Origin: an uncultured Sphingomonas sp. | Lineage (GTDB): Bacteria > Pseudomonadota > Alphaproteobacteria > Sphingomonadales > Sphingomonadaceae | NCBI RefSeq assembly: GCF_946478955.1 | Contig: NZ_CAMLDL010000002.1 | Coordinates: 62,001-126,000 of the forward strand | Reading direction: 5' to 3' | DNA: 64,000 nucleotides | Shown: one piece after another, positions 46,383 to 56,300 of the stretch | Position numbering within the stretch: position 1 is the stretch's first letter | Layout of the letters: every line of letters starts with the position of its first letter | Notes under the pieces: model-generated | Told to the model about the DNA's origin: nothing | The model's database searches: none | The model's input: only the letters and a program-made list of their open reading frames with translations | Translations under genes and position numbers: made by a program

Positions 46383-47503
46383 GGCAGCAACAGCGGGATC
46401 GATAGGCACACCTCAAAACCGTCTTCCAATTGTTTGCTTGCCATTTGCTGATGGGGTCCAAAACGTTCGCGGAGACGATTGCGGACGTTCAAAAGTCCAA
46501 TTCCGTCGCCGTCGGCGCGCGGCGCCCTTGCTGCCTCTTCGCCCCTGTTAATGACGGACAACTCCAATCTTCCAGCATGCTCCGATGCAATAATGTGGAG
46601 GCAGGTCGGCGGCTTTGATCTCGCAATGCCATGCTTGATCGCATTTTCTACAATGGGTTGCAGAATAAGCGCCGGAACATGGGCCGCCAAAAGCCGGTCA
46701 GGAACGTCGATACGAATTTCCATGTCGGGATACCGCAAATGTTCAATCGCCAGATAGGATGAGTGAAGATCAATTTCCCGCTGCAGTGGGACATCTTCAA
46801 TCGGATCCAGCCGGAGCGTCTGGCGGAAGTAGGAGGAGAGTAGATATAGCGCGCGGTCTGCGTCCTGCGGCCGTCCTTCCAACACCAGCGCGGAGATGGA
46901 ATTGAGGCTGTTAAACAGGAAGTGAGGGTTAATCTGATTGGACAGCGCCTCCAGCTTGGCGCGTTGTGCGTGAACCTGCAGCTCCGTCGCGCGCCGATGC
47001 TCCTCCCGCGCGAGGAAATTATACTCGATGGCGAGATAAAGGCCCGTCCAGGCGATAAAGAACCAGGTAAAGAACATCTGTTGCCGGATCGCCGCCGCCC
47101 AATCCCTGACCACGAAGGTCATCGGATCACCATTCAACCAGGCGAAACCGAAATAATTGATCCACGAGAAAATCTCAGCAACGATTGGTGACGCAGCAAT
47201 CAAGGTGATGGCGCGGGTTGAAAAGGGCCGTGCCTCCATCGACCGCAGAAGGAAGTGCAATCCGACACAGCAAAGGATGCCGAGGGTCATCACCGCCGCC
47301 CTGACTACGGCCGACGCGACGAAGGGGCGGCCGGGTTCAAGCAGGGTGAGCAGGGTGAAGGTTAGCCAACTACAGCCCCACATGCCGAGCGTCAGCCAGA
47401 TCTTGGCACGATTCTCGGCGTTCAGACGCCGCGAGGGCGCCTGCGCCTCGACATGGTCATGTTGGGCGGACGGTGCGTGCAAAAGGCTGACCGACGTACT
47501 CAT
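46379..47503 (-). CDS. LytS/YehU-type sensor histidine kinase (second pair)
   Basis: The 374-residue membrane kinase has about four hydrophobic segments between residues 35 and 165. The phosphoacceptor helix is LSNQINPHFLFNSLNSISAL with the active His in NPHF, and the ATPase region has PIVENAIKHGIA and GIGLLNVRNRLRERFG. It forms a pair with the overlapping LytTR gene. The signal is unknown. Upstream lies a 627-bp gap with no supported gene. Confidence 0.9.
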   Translation of the reverse strand: MSTSVSLLHAPSAQHDHVEAQAPSRRLNAENRAKIWLTLGMWGCSWLTFTLLTLLEPGRPFVASAVVRAAVMTLGILCCVGLHFLLRSMEARPFSTRAITLIAASPIVAEIFSWINYFGFAWLNGDPMTFVVRDWAAAIRQQMFFTWFFIAWTGLYLAIEYNFLAREEHRRATELQVHAQRAKLEALSNQINPHFLFNSLNSISALVLEGRPQDADRALYLLSSYFRQTLRLDPIEDVPLQREIDLHSSYLAIEHLRYPDMEIRIDVPDRLLAAHVPALILQPIVENAIKHGIARSKPPTCLHIIASEHAGRLELSVINRGEEAARAPRADGDGIGLLNVRNRLRERFGPHQQMASKQLEDGFEVCLSIPLLLP

Positions 47504-48130
47504 TCGGCCTATTTCGCAGACAGTTACGGGTGTGTCGACGTACGTTCACCGGGAAAAATATGACGTTCAGGGGAAGGTGGGCCGTCCAATTGAACACCAT
47601 ATGGCCGATACGAGCTGCCCCACAGGGCTCGCGCGAACCGAGTGTCGGGCCCGCTCGTGCGCGCCGGCGCCTCATCGGATCTCGACGCTCGTGAAACGAG
47701 CGCGGGCGGCCGATCGCTGGTAAGCCGTAACAGCCGCCATCGGCGTCCGGCGGCGAAAAAATATCATTAGCCGGAGCCGAACTACATCTATGAGATTGAA
47801 TAGAACGCCCGGCAGCGCACCGCTCGCAAGTCTAGCGCGACACTTCAAATTGATCATCAGTCGGTCACGCAGTTGGATCACCTGCAACCCGATTAACGTT
47901 GGCTGCTCCGTCGAGGAGTGACTGATCGTATGAGCGAGTGTGGCATGGTATGCTCCCCTTAGACATGCCCTCCCACTCGCTCATTTAACTTGGCGCCCTG
48001 TAGCGCGCTGTGCAGACGGCGAAGTCGCTGCGCGCTCCATTTTTGCGTGCGAGCGTCCTTCGGTCTCAAGTCGCGGTCCGATATTCCCGAATGCATGAAA
48101 ACCGTGCCCGCCGACTTCCGGTCGGATCAC
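47504..48130. other. 627-bp gap without a supported gene
   Basis: Short frames exist but none has a convincing start, codon pattern or recognisable product. The gap holds a long imperfect hairpin (47930-47984). It could contain the promoter of the second LytS/LytTR pair, a small RNA, or remnants of a lost gene. Nothing more is supported. Confidence 0.4.
47930..47984. repeat. Long imperfect hairpin in the 627-bp gap
   Basis: ATGAGCGAGTG at 47930-47940 is the exact reverse complement of CACTCGCTCAT at 47974-47984. Inside it, GGCATG (47942-47947) can pair with CATGCC (47964-47969), giving a two-tier stem with small bulges. There is no T run, so a terminator is unlikely. It may be a regulatory RNA hairpin or a palindromic DNA site. 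Confidence 0.6.
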
Positions 48131-49267
48131 CTAGTGCGACCGCCCTGGATATTCCAGCTGGGCAGCAACAATATCGGCCGTCCGATAGCCGTACCGCCGA
48201 TCAATTTCCGCAAGGGCCTGGTCCAGCGCCTGCGACGCATTGGCGCCCGGCGTAACCCGCTTCATGCCAATCCAGCCAGACGCCTTGCGGTCCGGAAGCA
48301 GCCGTATGCCACCGCGCGTCATAACTGGGCGCTGATCCGCCGCGATCGTCAGCGCCGCGGAACGATAGGTCCGCGACCATGCGTCAGCGACCAGCGCAAG
48401 CGACACTTCGTCAATTCCCCGCGACACGTCGATTCCGATGCTTTCGCGCCGCCAGAACGCCGGTCGATTACCAAGAACCGTCGTCGCGAACGGCCGCGTC
48501 ACTCTAAACGCATTGCTATCATGTTGCGCGCCCCAGGACCGAACCCCAAGATCGGATGCAATTGCCCTGGCCTTCTCGCGTCCGGCAATCGCCTCGATCA
48601 GGGCCAGCATCATGGGCATCGATGCGCTAATCCCGGTTGTTGTTGCCACACCATCGTCAATCACCATTCGGCGATTGGGGCGATAGATGATCGTACGATC
48701 AGCCTTGAGCATATCACTCACGTAATACCAATGCGTTGTCGCTTGCCTGCCGTGCAGAAGACCAGCGCGGCCGACAACTTTGGCGCCGGCGCATACGCCG
48801 ATAATGATGGCGCCGGACTTCGCCTGTTGGCGCAGAAACTGCAGAACGGCGGGGTCATCGTCCCTGCTCATGGCCGGAACAATGATATAGTCGGCGCCAT
48901 CGGGGAATTGCGCCATGAACTGGCTGATCGTGGCGTCGGCCTCAACGGTAAGTGCCGGATAAAGAGAAACGGGCCCCTCTCTGGTCGACAGCAGTTGTAC
49001 GTCCGCGACATCCGCGCGCCGCAATATTCCGGTTGGCATCAAATAGTCGGTGGTTTCGGTCGCGTCGTTGATTCCGACAACGGCCACGACCGGCCGCTTG
49101 CGTTTCGGTGGTTGCAGCGCGCGCAACATCGCGTCGCGTTCCGCCTGCGGCACCGCCTGCGGGCGATAGGGCTGCGGCATCGGGAGCGCGGCGATCCATG
49201 CGCCAAAACCAACAATCATCAACGCGGCGCCGGCAAGCATCATCCAGAAAAAGGTACGCAGCGGCAT
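48131..49267 (-). CDS. Membrane-anchored DJ-1/PfpI-family protein
   Basis: The 378-residue protein begins with one membrane anchor (TFFWMMLAGAALMIVGFGAW), then a DJ-1/PfpI domain at about residues 60-220. Visible there are VVAVVGINDATETTDYLMP, the nucleophile-elbow-like IIIGVCAGAKVVGRAGLL with its Cys, and TTHWYYVSDML. A C-terminal region of about 150 residues follows with no recognisable DNA-binding helix. Relatives are the sensor halves of GlxA-type AraC regulators. It diverges from exactly such a regulator (54 bp between starts), suggesting the two act together. Confidence 0.8.
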   Translation of the reverse strand: MPLRTFFWMMLAGAALMIVGFGAWIAALPMPQPYRPQAVPQAERDAMLRALQPPKRKRPVVAVVGINDATETTDYLMPTGILRRADVADVQLLSTREGPVSLYPALTVEADATISQFMAQFPDGADYIIVPAMSRDDDPAVLQFLRQQAKSGAIIIGVCAGAKVVGRAGLLHGRQATTHWYYVSDMLKADRTIIYRPNRRMVIDDGVATTTGISASMPMMLALIEAIAGREKARAIASDLGVRSWGAQHDSNAFRVTRPFATTVLGNRPAFWRRESIGIDVSRGIDEVSLALVADAWSRTYRSAALTIAADQRPVMTRGGIRLLPDRKASGWIGMKRVTPGANASQALDQALAEIDRRYGYRTADIVAAQLEYPGRSH

Positions 49268-49321
49268 GACCCGAGCCTCCGACTAGTTGCTGTAATGTAG
49301 GAACATGCGCGGAAATTCGAC

Positions 49322-50323
49322 ATGACAAACATGGGCCAAATTCCGCCACAGCACCGGGTATTGCAGATTGTTTATCCCGGATTTGAGCTGTTGGATCTTT
49401 CGGGTCCGGCGGCTGCATTCAACAACGCCAACCGGGAGTTGGCCATTAAGGGCATGAGCCATCATTATGGCATTGAAACAACATCCGCCGACGGGGGCCT
49501 CGTCGAGAGCAGTTGCGGCATCGCAGTTGAAACCGCGCCGATTGGACGCTTCATTTCGGCTCCGATCAAAACCGTCCTCGTCGCGGGAGCAGAGCGGCCT
49601 CAGATCGAAGCAGCTTTAAACAATACGCTCCTAAGTGAGGCACTCGTGACGCTAGCGGACCGGCCGGTGAGGCTCGGATCGGTATGCACCGGCAGTTATA
49701 TACTCGCAGCGCTTGGGTTGGTTGATGGTCGGCGTGTCGCGACTCATTGGGACGCTTGCGATTGGTTAGCGAAGAGCTTTCCGGCGGTAGAAGTCGACGC
49801 GGAATCCATTTTTGTCAGCGATGGCCGAATCTGGACGTCTGCCGGTGTTACGGCAGGGATTGATATGGCGCTGGCCATGGTCGCCGCAGACCTTGGGGAG
49901 GCGATCGCCGGGAAAGTGGCAAAGCGGTTGGTGATATATGCGCGCCGATCAGCGAATCAGCAGCAGATCTCGTCGTTGCTAAACGCGCAGGCAAAGATGG
50001 ACAGTCCCTTCGAGGAACTGGTCGAGTGGATTCATGCCAATCTTGACGGCGTCCTTGATATCCCGACGTTGGCCGAGCGGGCGGGGCTGGCAGAGCGGAC
50101 GTTCCACCGCCGTTTCGTTGCGGCGATAGGTAATACGCCGGCGCGCTTCGTAGAGATGGCGCGCCTTGATGCAGCGCGGATGCTGCTTTCGCGCGGGCTC
50201 CCCCTAAAATCAGCCGCAGCAAACGTTGGCCTGTTCCCGGCATCGCGCCTTTCCGATGCCTTCATGCGAAATTTCGGCATGTCTCCAAGCCAATTTCGCG
50301 CCCTGAATACGGACAGTGAATGA
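49322..50323 (+). CDS. GlxA-family AraC-type transcriptional regulator
   Basis: The 333-residue regulator joins an N-terminal DJ-1/PfpI domain (VLQIVYPGFELLDLSGPAAA, LGSVCTGSYILAALGLVDGR, VATHWDACDWL) to a C-terminal AraC double helix-turn-helix (LDIPTLAERAGLAERTFHRRF, LPLKSAAANVGLFPASRLSDAF and NFGMSPSQFR). Regulators of this class often control nitrogen or aromatic compound use. It diverges from the membrane-anchored DJ-1 protein and may sense or repress that pair and nearby genes. Confidence 0.92.
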   Translation: MTNMGQIPPQHRVLQIVYPGFELLDLSGPAAAFNNANRELAIKGMSHHYGIETTSADGGLVESSCGIAVETAPIGRFISAPIKTVLVAGAERPQIEAALNNTLLSEALVTLADRPVRLGSVCTGSYILAALGLVDGRRVATHWDACDWLAKSFPAVEVDAESIFVSDGRIWTSAGVTAGIDMALAMVAADLGEAIAGKVAKRLVIYARRSANQQQISSLLNAQAKMDSPFEELVEWIHANLDGVLDIPTLAERAGLAERTFHRRFVAAIGNTPARFVEMARLDAARMLLSRGLPLKSAAANVGLFPASRLSDAFMRNFGMSPSQFRALNTDSE

Positions 50324-50434
50324 TCGAGTGAATGCCGGACCCGGTGGCTTCAGCACGGCCAGCCAAGCGGCGACCGCAGACATCGAACATTGGAATCGGG
50401 TGCCGTGCGGCGCTCGCAACGACGATGCCCCTCG

Positions 50435-52738
50435 CTAAGCCTTCAGCTCGGCTGCCTTCATTTCTGCTTCGCGTTCAAACAGGCGCGCCATTTGGGCCAT
50501 GCCGTTGAGGTAGGGCGGGGGTACGAACTGGCCGCGATGGTTGGCCTGCGCTGCAGCCCGCAGTGTCCACATCGGGTCTATAAGATGCGGCCGTCCGAGC
50601 GCCACCAGATCGGCCCGCCCGGCTAGCAGGATAGCGTTGGCCTGGTCCGGCTCAGTTATGTTTCCGACCGCCATGGTCGCGAGCTTGGCCTCATTGCGGA
50701 TCTTGTCGCTGAACGGGGTCTGGAAAAGGCGTCCATAAATCGGCTGCGCGTTTTTCCAGGTTTGGCCTGCTGATACGTCAATCAGATCCGCACCGGCACG
50801 GGCAAATGCCTTCGCGATCTCCACCGCTTCGTCCGGTGTCACGCCGTCGACGCCGGCCCAGTCGGTGGCGGAAATTCGCACTGACATGGGCCGGTCTGCA
50901 GGCCATGCGTCGCGCATGGCCGTGAAGACTTCGAGCGGATAGCGCAGACGATTTTCCAGGGTGCCGCCATAGTCATCGTCGCGCCGGTTCTGTTTTGGCG
51001 TAATGAAACTCGACAAAAGATAGCCGTGGGCCGCGTGCATCTCGATCATGTCGAACCCGGCGTCGACGGCCATATGGACCGATGCAACGAACTGATCGCG
51101 GACCAGGTTCATGTCCTCGCGCGTCATCGGCTTTGGGGTTTGGTTGCCCCCCGACCATGGCACGTCGGATGCCGCCATCAGTGGCCAATTGCCCTGTGCA
51201 AGCGGCGCATCCATCACTTCCCAGCCGAGCTGCGTGGAGCCTTTGCCGCCCGAATGGCCCAGTTGCAGACATATCTTCGCTTTTGTGTGTCGATGGACAA
51301 AATCCGTGATGCGACGCCATGCTGTAACGTGGTCCGCCGCATACATGCCCGTACATCCCGGCGTAATCCGGCCTTCGGGGGACACACACGTCATTTCGGT
51401 AAAGACGATACCCGCGCCGCCTTCCGCACGCGCGCCGTAATGAACCAGATGGAAGTCGTTTGGCGTTCCATCATCGGCTGCGGAATAGGTCGCCATTGGC
51501 GACACCACGATGCGGTTCGCGACCGGCATTTCGCGCAGTTTGAATGGCGCAAACATCGGTGGCGCCTGTTTGGCTTCACCGGTCGCGCGCTTCCAAAATC
51601 TTGCCTCCGTCTCACCCAGCCATTCTTTGTCACGCAGGCGCAAATTTTCGTGGCTGATGCGTTGGGAGCGGGTCATGAGCGAATAGGCGAATTGCCACGG
51701 TTCGAAATCGAGATACCGATCGATCGTTTCGAACCACTCGGTCGAGTTGCGCGCGCTGTTCTGAAGCTTCAAAACTTCCAGATTTCGTTCGGCCTGATAT
51801 TCAGCGAGCGCAGCCGCCCGGTCGAGCCCGGGGCGATTGAGCACCTCGGCCAGTTTGATCGCATCTTCCAGCGCAAGTTTGGTTCCAGATCCAATCGAGA
51901 AATGGGCGGTGTGCGCCGCATCTCCAAGCAATATGATCTTGTCATAGTCCCAGCGCTGGCAAATGATCCGCCGGAATTTCAGCCATGCCGCAGAGCCGCG
52001 CAGGTGCGCCGAGTTGCTGAGCAACGGCTCGCCATCCAGGTAGCGGGCAAAAATGTCTTCGCATCGCGCAATAGTGCCCGCCTGATCCATCCGATCGAAG
52101 CCGACCCGTCGCCAGGTGTCCTCGCTGCATTCGACGATGAAAGTGGAGCAATCGTTGGCGAAGCGGTAGGCATGAGCCCAGATCCAGCCTTCCTCGATCT
52201 TTTCAAACGCAAATGTAAACGCGTCGAAGGTTCTTGGCGTCCCAAGCCAGATAAAGCGGTTGGCCCGCTCTTGCACGTCGACGCCGAAATGATCGGCGTA
52301 ACGGTCGCGGAACTGGCTGTTGATGCCGTCGGCGGCAATCACCAGGTCATAGTCGGCCCAATCTGCAAGGTTGGGGCTGCATTCAACCCCGAAGTGCAAT
52401 TCGACACCGAGTTCGCGCGCTCGCGCGACGAGAATTTCCAATAGTCGCTTTCGGCCAATGCCGATGAAGCCGTGCCCGCCCGATGTGACTGTTTGACCGT
52501 GAATATGAACGTCAATGTCGTCCCAATGGGCGAATTCGTCACTTATGATGCGGCCAGAAACCGGATCATTCGTCATCAGATTTTCGACCGTCTGATCCGA
52601 GAACACGACCCCCCATCCGAAGGTCACGCCCTCGGCGTTGCGTTCAAACAAGGCGACCTCATGCGAAGGGCTGCGCAGCTTCATCGAAATGGCGAAGTAA
52701 AGCCCGGCCGGGCCTCCGCCGATGCAGGCGATCTTCAA
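50435..52738 (-). CDS. Fused flavin monooxygenase/old-yellow-enzyme, salicylyl-CoA or anthraniloyl-CoA type
   Basis: The 767-residue protein joins two enzymes. Residues 1-380 form an FAD aromatic hydroxylase ([56 protein letters not shown]). Residues about 395-760 form an old-yellow-enzyme reductase ([43 protein letters not shown]). This architecture is that of the bifunctional salicylyl-CoA 5-hydroxylase/oxidoreductase and 2-aminobenzoyl-CoA monooxygenase/reductase. The start is taken as the TTG at 52738 with GAGGA upstream, giving the family length; no ATG exists near it in frame. No CoA ligase or further pathway gene is adjacent. Confidence 0.85.
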   Translation of the reverse strand: MKIACIGGGPAGLYFAISMKLRSPSHEVALFERNAEGVTFGWGVVFSDQTVENLMTNDPVSGRIISDEFAHWDDIDVHIHGQTVTSGGHGFIGIGRKRLLEILVARARELGVELHFGVECSPNLADWADYDLVIAADGINSQFRDRYADHFGVDVQERANRFIWLGTPRTFDAFTFAFEKIEEGWIWAHAYRFANDCSTFIVECSEDTWRRVGFDRMDQAGTIARCEDIFARYLDGEPLLSNSAHLRGSAAWLKFRRIICQRWDYDKIILLGDAAHTAHFSIGSGTKLALEDAIKLAEVLNRPGLDRAAALAEYQAERNLEVLKLQNSARNSTEWFETIDRYLDFEPWQFAYSLMTRSQRISHENLRLRDKEWLGETEARFWKRATGEAKQAPPMFAPFKLREMPVANRIVVSPMATYSAADDGTPNDFHLVHYGARAEGGAGIVFTEMTCVSPEGRITPGCTGMYAADHVTAWRRITDFVHRHTKAKICLQLGHSGGKGSTQLGWEVMDAPLAQGNWPLMAASDVPWSGGNQTPKPMTREDMNLVRDQFVASVHMAVDAGFDMIEMHAAHGYLLSSFITPKQNRRDDDYGGTLENRLRYPLEVFTAMRDAWPADRPMSVRISATDWAGVDGVTPDEAVEIAKAFARAGADLIDVSAGQTWKNAQPIYGRLFQTPFSDKIRNEAKLATMAVGNITEPDQANAILLAGRADLVALGRPHLIDPMWTLRAAAQANHRGQFVPPPYLNGMAQMARLFEREAEMKAAELKA

Positions 52739-52945
52739 CGGTTCGTCCTCATGCGGACGGACGGTAGCGATATCGCTGCCGCAATGCACCTGCTCTGATG
52801 AGGGGCGATCCGAGTCGTTTTTCTCGATCCGAGCGAAAGCGGCGCGGATTCCCAAAGCGGGACGACCCAGCGCAAAATTTTTCCCCGGCAAATGCGGGGT
52901 GCTTTCGAGCCGTTGAATCAGGTTGATTGCCGCTTTTACCGGCTG

Positions 52946-52960
52946 TTAACCTTTTGATAA
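52946..52960 (+). promoter_or_regulatory. CtrA-like site (TTAA-N7-ATAA)
   Basis: TTAA at 52946-52949 and ATAA at 52957-52960 are exactly seven bases apart, one mismatch from the CtrA consensus TTAA-N7-TTAA. A second copy with the same form lies at 53032-53046. Such matches can arise by chance in AT-rich DNA. Confidence 0.35.
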
Positions 52961-53004
52961 CCGAAGTTGTAAATTTAACTTCGATTAAACATTTGCGTAA
53001 TTCG

Positions 53005-53022
53005 TGAATCTATTGTGATTCA
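53005..53022. promoter_or_regulatory. Palindromic operator-like site TGAATC-N6-GATTCA
   Basis: TGAATC (53005-53010) and GATTCA (53017-53022) form a perfect inverted repeat around six bases, the spacing used by Crp/Fnr-type dimers. The half-site is not the E. coli Crp or Fnr half-site. A Crp/Fnr-family gene exists at 40506-41258 but a link is only a guess. Confidence 0.4.
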
Positions 53023-53031
53023 AAATTACCG

Positions 53032-53046
53032 TTAATTCATAGATAA
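53032..53046 (+). promoter_or_regulatory. Second CtrA-like site (TTAA-N7-ATAA)
   Basis: TTAA at 53032-53035 and ATAA at 53043-53046 repeat the seven-base spacing of the site at 52946-52960. Near-misses with spacings of six (52975-52988) and five (53121-53133) also occur. Confidence 0.33.
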
Positions 53047-53351
53047 ACCGCAAAAAATACAGCATAAATCCGTTGCAACGTTTGATCATACCAAACATAT
53101 ACTTAGTAAGTCCGTAAATATTAACCAATTTAATCATCAAATCGATTATTCGAAAATGGTGATAAACGGAAACGTTCCGGCCCTCAGTCTTGTAAATTAC
53201 GCGCGTTCGTAGTTTCTATTCGAACAGAGCGCGGGGGCGCGCCGATCAAATTTGTTGCACGGTTAACCAAATCCATAAATTCGAGCCCCCGCCGAAATGA
53301 TGCTGAGCCGCTGCGGCCCCCCGCAGCCAACAGGACAAGAGGGTGGGAAAA

Positions 53352-56300
53352 ATGCGCTACGAGGACACAACGCAGGCTGGCGGAATCGCTCAGGGCAATG
53401 GCCCCAACGCCGAGAATGACCTTGATGCACTGACCGCAGGGTCGCGGACGCCGGCAATGGGCAACGTCATCACGGGCGACGGCACCAAATCCGGGGCAGC
53501 GGGCGCCGATACGGACGTCGGTGGCCACATCACGTCTATTTCTGGCAAGGGCGGCACGGATAGCGATTTCGCAGGTGGCAAGCTGGCCGTTGATGGTGAT
53601 TATGGCCGTCTGACCATCGATGCCAACGGCAACTACCGTTACGTTCCCAACGGAACGGCGCCGGAAAACAGCCTCGACCGCTTTGTCTACACGCTCGCCG
53701 ATTCCAGCGGTGCCAGTGACGCGGCTGTCCTGACGATCGAATTCGGTAAGACCCAATCGATCATCAAGGCGAACGCTCAACAGGTCGTTCCTGGCCCCGA
53801 CGGGGTGGTTGTTCTTCCTGCGGGCGTACAACTCAGCGACATCCATGTCGTCGGTCGCAATCTGGTCATCGATCTTCCCGACGGAACGCAGATGGTGATC
53901 GTTGATGGCGCCGTGTTCGTTCCGCAATTGTCGCTTGACGGTGTCGACGTTCCGTCGACCAACCTCGCGGCGCTGCTGATCGGTTCAGAGCCGAAGCCTG
54001 CGGCTGGCGGTGAACCGCCGTCGAGCGGTGGCAATTTCGAGGTGCCGGTTCCACCACTGGATCCGGGCGTGCCGCTCGGCGATCTGATCCCGCCGACCGA
54101 ATATACCTATACGCCGCCGGAAGTGCGCGAGCCGCTGCAGGATGTCGATCACGAACCCAGTGTGACGATTGATCCGGGCAATGGCGTTGCCGTTGAGGCC
54201 GCCGTAGACAGCGTCAATGAAGCGGGCCTACCGGCGCGCGGCCTGGAGCCCGAAGGCTCCAATTCCGCCGCGACATCGGAATCGACGACTGGCACGATCA
54301 TCATCGATTCCCAGGACAATCCAACGACGGTCACCATCAACGGCGTTGATGTAACCAGCGTTGGACAGGTGATTCATGGGGCTTATGGCGACCTGACCAT
54401 CACCAGCATTTCTGATGGTGCCATCGGCTACAGCTACACGCTGATCGATAATACCAGCGGCGACAACACGCACGACGACTTTACCGTCGTCGTGACGGAC
54501 GTCGACGGCGATACCGATACAGCGACGGTACGGATAGACATCATCGATGATGTTCCGACGGCCCGTCCGGACACGGATAGTGTCGCGGCCGGCGAATTTG
54601 GCCCGGTAACCGGAAACGTTATCACCGACGCGTCTCCGGGCGATGCAGGGGATAGCGACAATGGCGCCGATACGGTTGGTGCCGATAATGCAACCCTCAC
54701 CTCCGTGAGCGGCGCTGGCGGTAGCGACAGCAGCTTTGACGAAGCAGGCAATCTGGTTGTTCACGGCCAGTACGGCGTGCTGACCATCGATGCGGCGGGC
54801 AATTACAGCTATGTCCGCGATGCAAACTCGCCAGGCGGCGTAAATGACGTCTTCAACTATACCCTGACGGACGGCGATGGTGATACGTCGTCGTCGACGC
54901 TGACGATCAGCATCGCTGATTTGCCGCCGAACATCATTGTAGAAGACAAAACGCCGGAAGATTCCGGTTCCGACAATCTGGTTCATGAGGCTGGCCTGCC
55001 GGCGCGCGGATCGGAATCCGCCGGAACCGACGCCCCGTCGAACAGCGAATCGACGACTGGCACCTTCACCGCCAGCGGCGGCGACGGCACCTTGTCGATC
55101 TTCATCAATGGCTCGGCTACCGCGATTGCGGCAGGTGACTCGATCACCACGGCCAAGGGCGTTTTGCACATCGACAGCATCGTCAACGGCGTTGTCACCT
55201 ACACCTATACGCTGACCGACAACACGTCGGGCGACAATACATCGGACGTGTTTAGCATCATCGTGCGTGATGCTGATGGCGACACCGATAGCGCGACGCT
55301 GACGATCCGGATCATCGACGATGTTCCTGCAGCGGCTGATGATTTCGGCACGCAAGGCGCCGAAGACGCGCCGATCACCGTTGATGTGTTCGCCAATGAT
55401 ACGCCCGGCGCAGATAGCGTCGATATCGACAACAACCCGGCCGTAAAGGTTGAGTTGGTCGACGGGTCGCTGAGCGGTACCGGTAGCGTCACCTATAATA
55501 ATGACGGCACCTTCACCTATCACCCGGGTCCGGGCGAAGAAGGCACGGTCACCTTCGACTATACGATCACCGATGGCGATGGCGACGTTGCCCAAGCCAC
55601 CGTGACGATCGAGCTGAAGCCCGACTCCATCCCCAATATCTTTATTGCGGAAGGTAGCGACACCAGCGTCAATGAAGCGGGTCTGCCGGGTCGCGGTGGT
55701 GAACCGGAAGGTTCGGGCGAAGAGGCGGCGGCTGGCGCCAATGGCGATCCCAGCGAAGCTGCCGCCGGCACGCTGATCATTACGACGGGCGAAGATAGTG
55801 TCGGCAAGCTTGAAGTGACCGACAAGGACGGAAACCTGGTCAACGTCACCAATGGCGGCACCGTGCAGGGCCATTTTGGAACGCTGGTTATCACCGGTAA
55901 TCCGACCGATGGCTACACCTATGTCTACACGCTCAACGATAATACGTCGGGCGACACGACCCATGACGATTTCCCGATTCTCGTAACGGATAGCGACGGC
56001 GATACGGCCAACACGACCCTGTCCATCGACATCGTCGATGATGTGCCGACGGCACGTGACGACAGCGCAACGCAGGGTACGGAAGGCGCGGCCGTCACGG
56101 TCGACGTCTTCCACAACGACACGCCGGGCGCGGATGGCGTCGATATCGACAATAATCCGGCGGTGAAGGTCGAATATGTCGACGGCACGCTGAGCGGGTC
56201 GGGAACGCTGGTCTATAATGACGACGGCACCTTCACCTACACGCCGGCGTCCGGCGAAGAAGGAACCGTCACGTTCGATTACACCATCACCGACGGCGAC

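Larger units (their letters stand above)
52739..53351. promoter_or_regulatory. AT-rich control region before the giant adhesin gene
   Basis: About 250 bases (52925-53175) are strikingly AT-rich in an otherwise GC-rich window, with runs of TTAA, ATAA and AAAAAT. No gene is supported here. The region separates the leftward monooxygenase from the rightward adhesin and probably carries the adhesin promoter. Individual candidate sites are listed separately. Confidence 0.65.

Noticed and set aside
47672..47887. A 71-codon frame on the minus strand in the 627-bp gap
   Set aside because: There is no ribosome-binding site, no recognisable motif and an Arg-rich composition expected from non-coding GC-rich DNA.
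52739..52891. Upstream extension of the fused monooxygenase to an ATG at 52891
   Set aside because: The 51 extra residues precede the FAD-binding strand, which opens the protein in this family. The TTG at 52738 has a GAGGA site and gives the family length.
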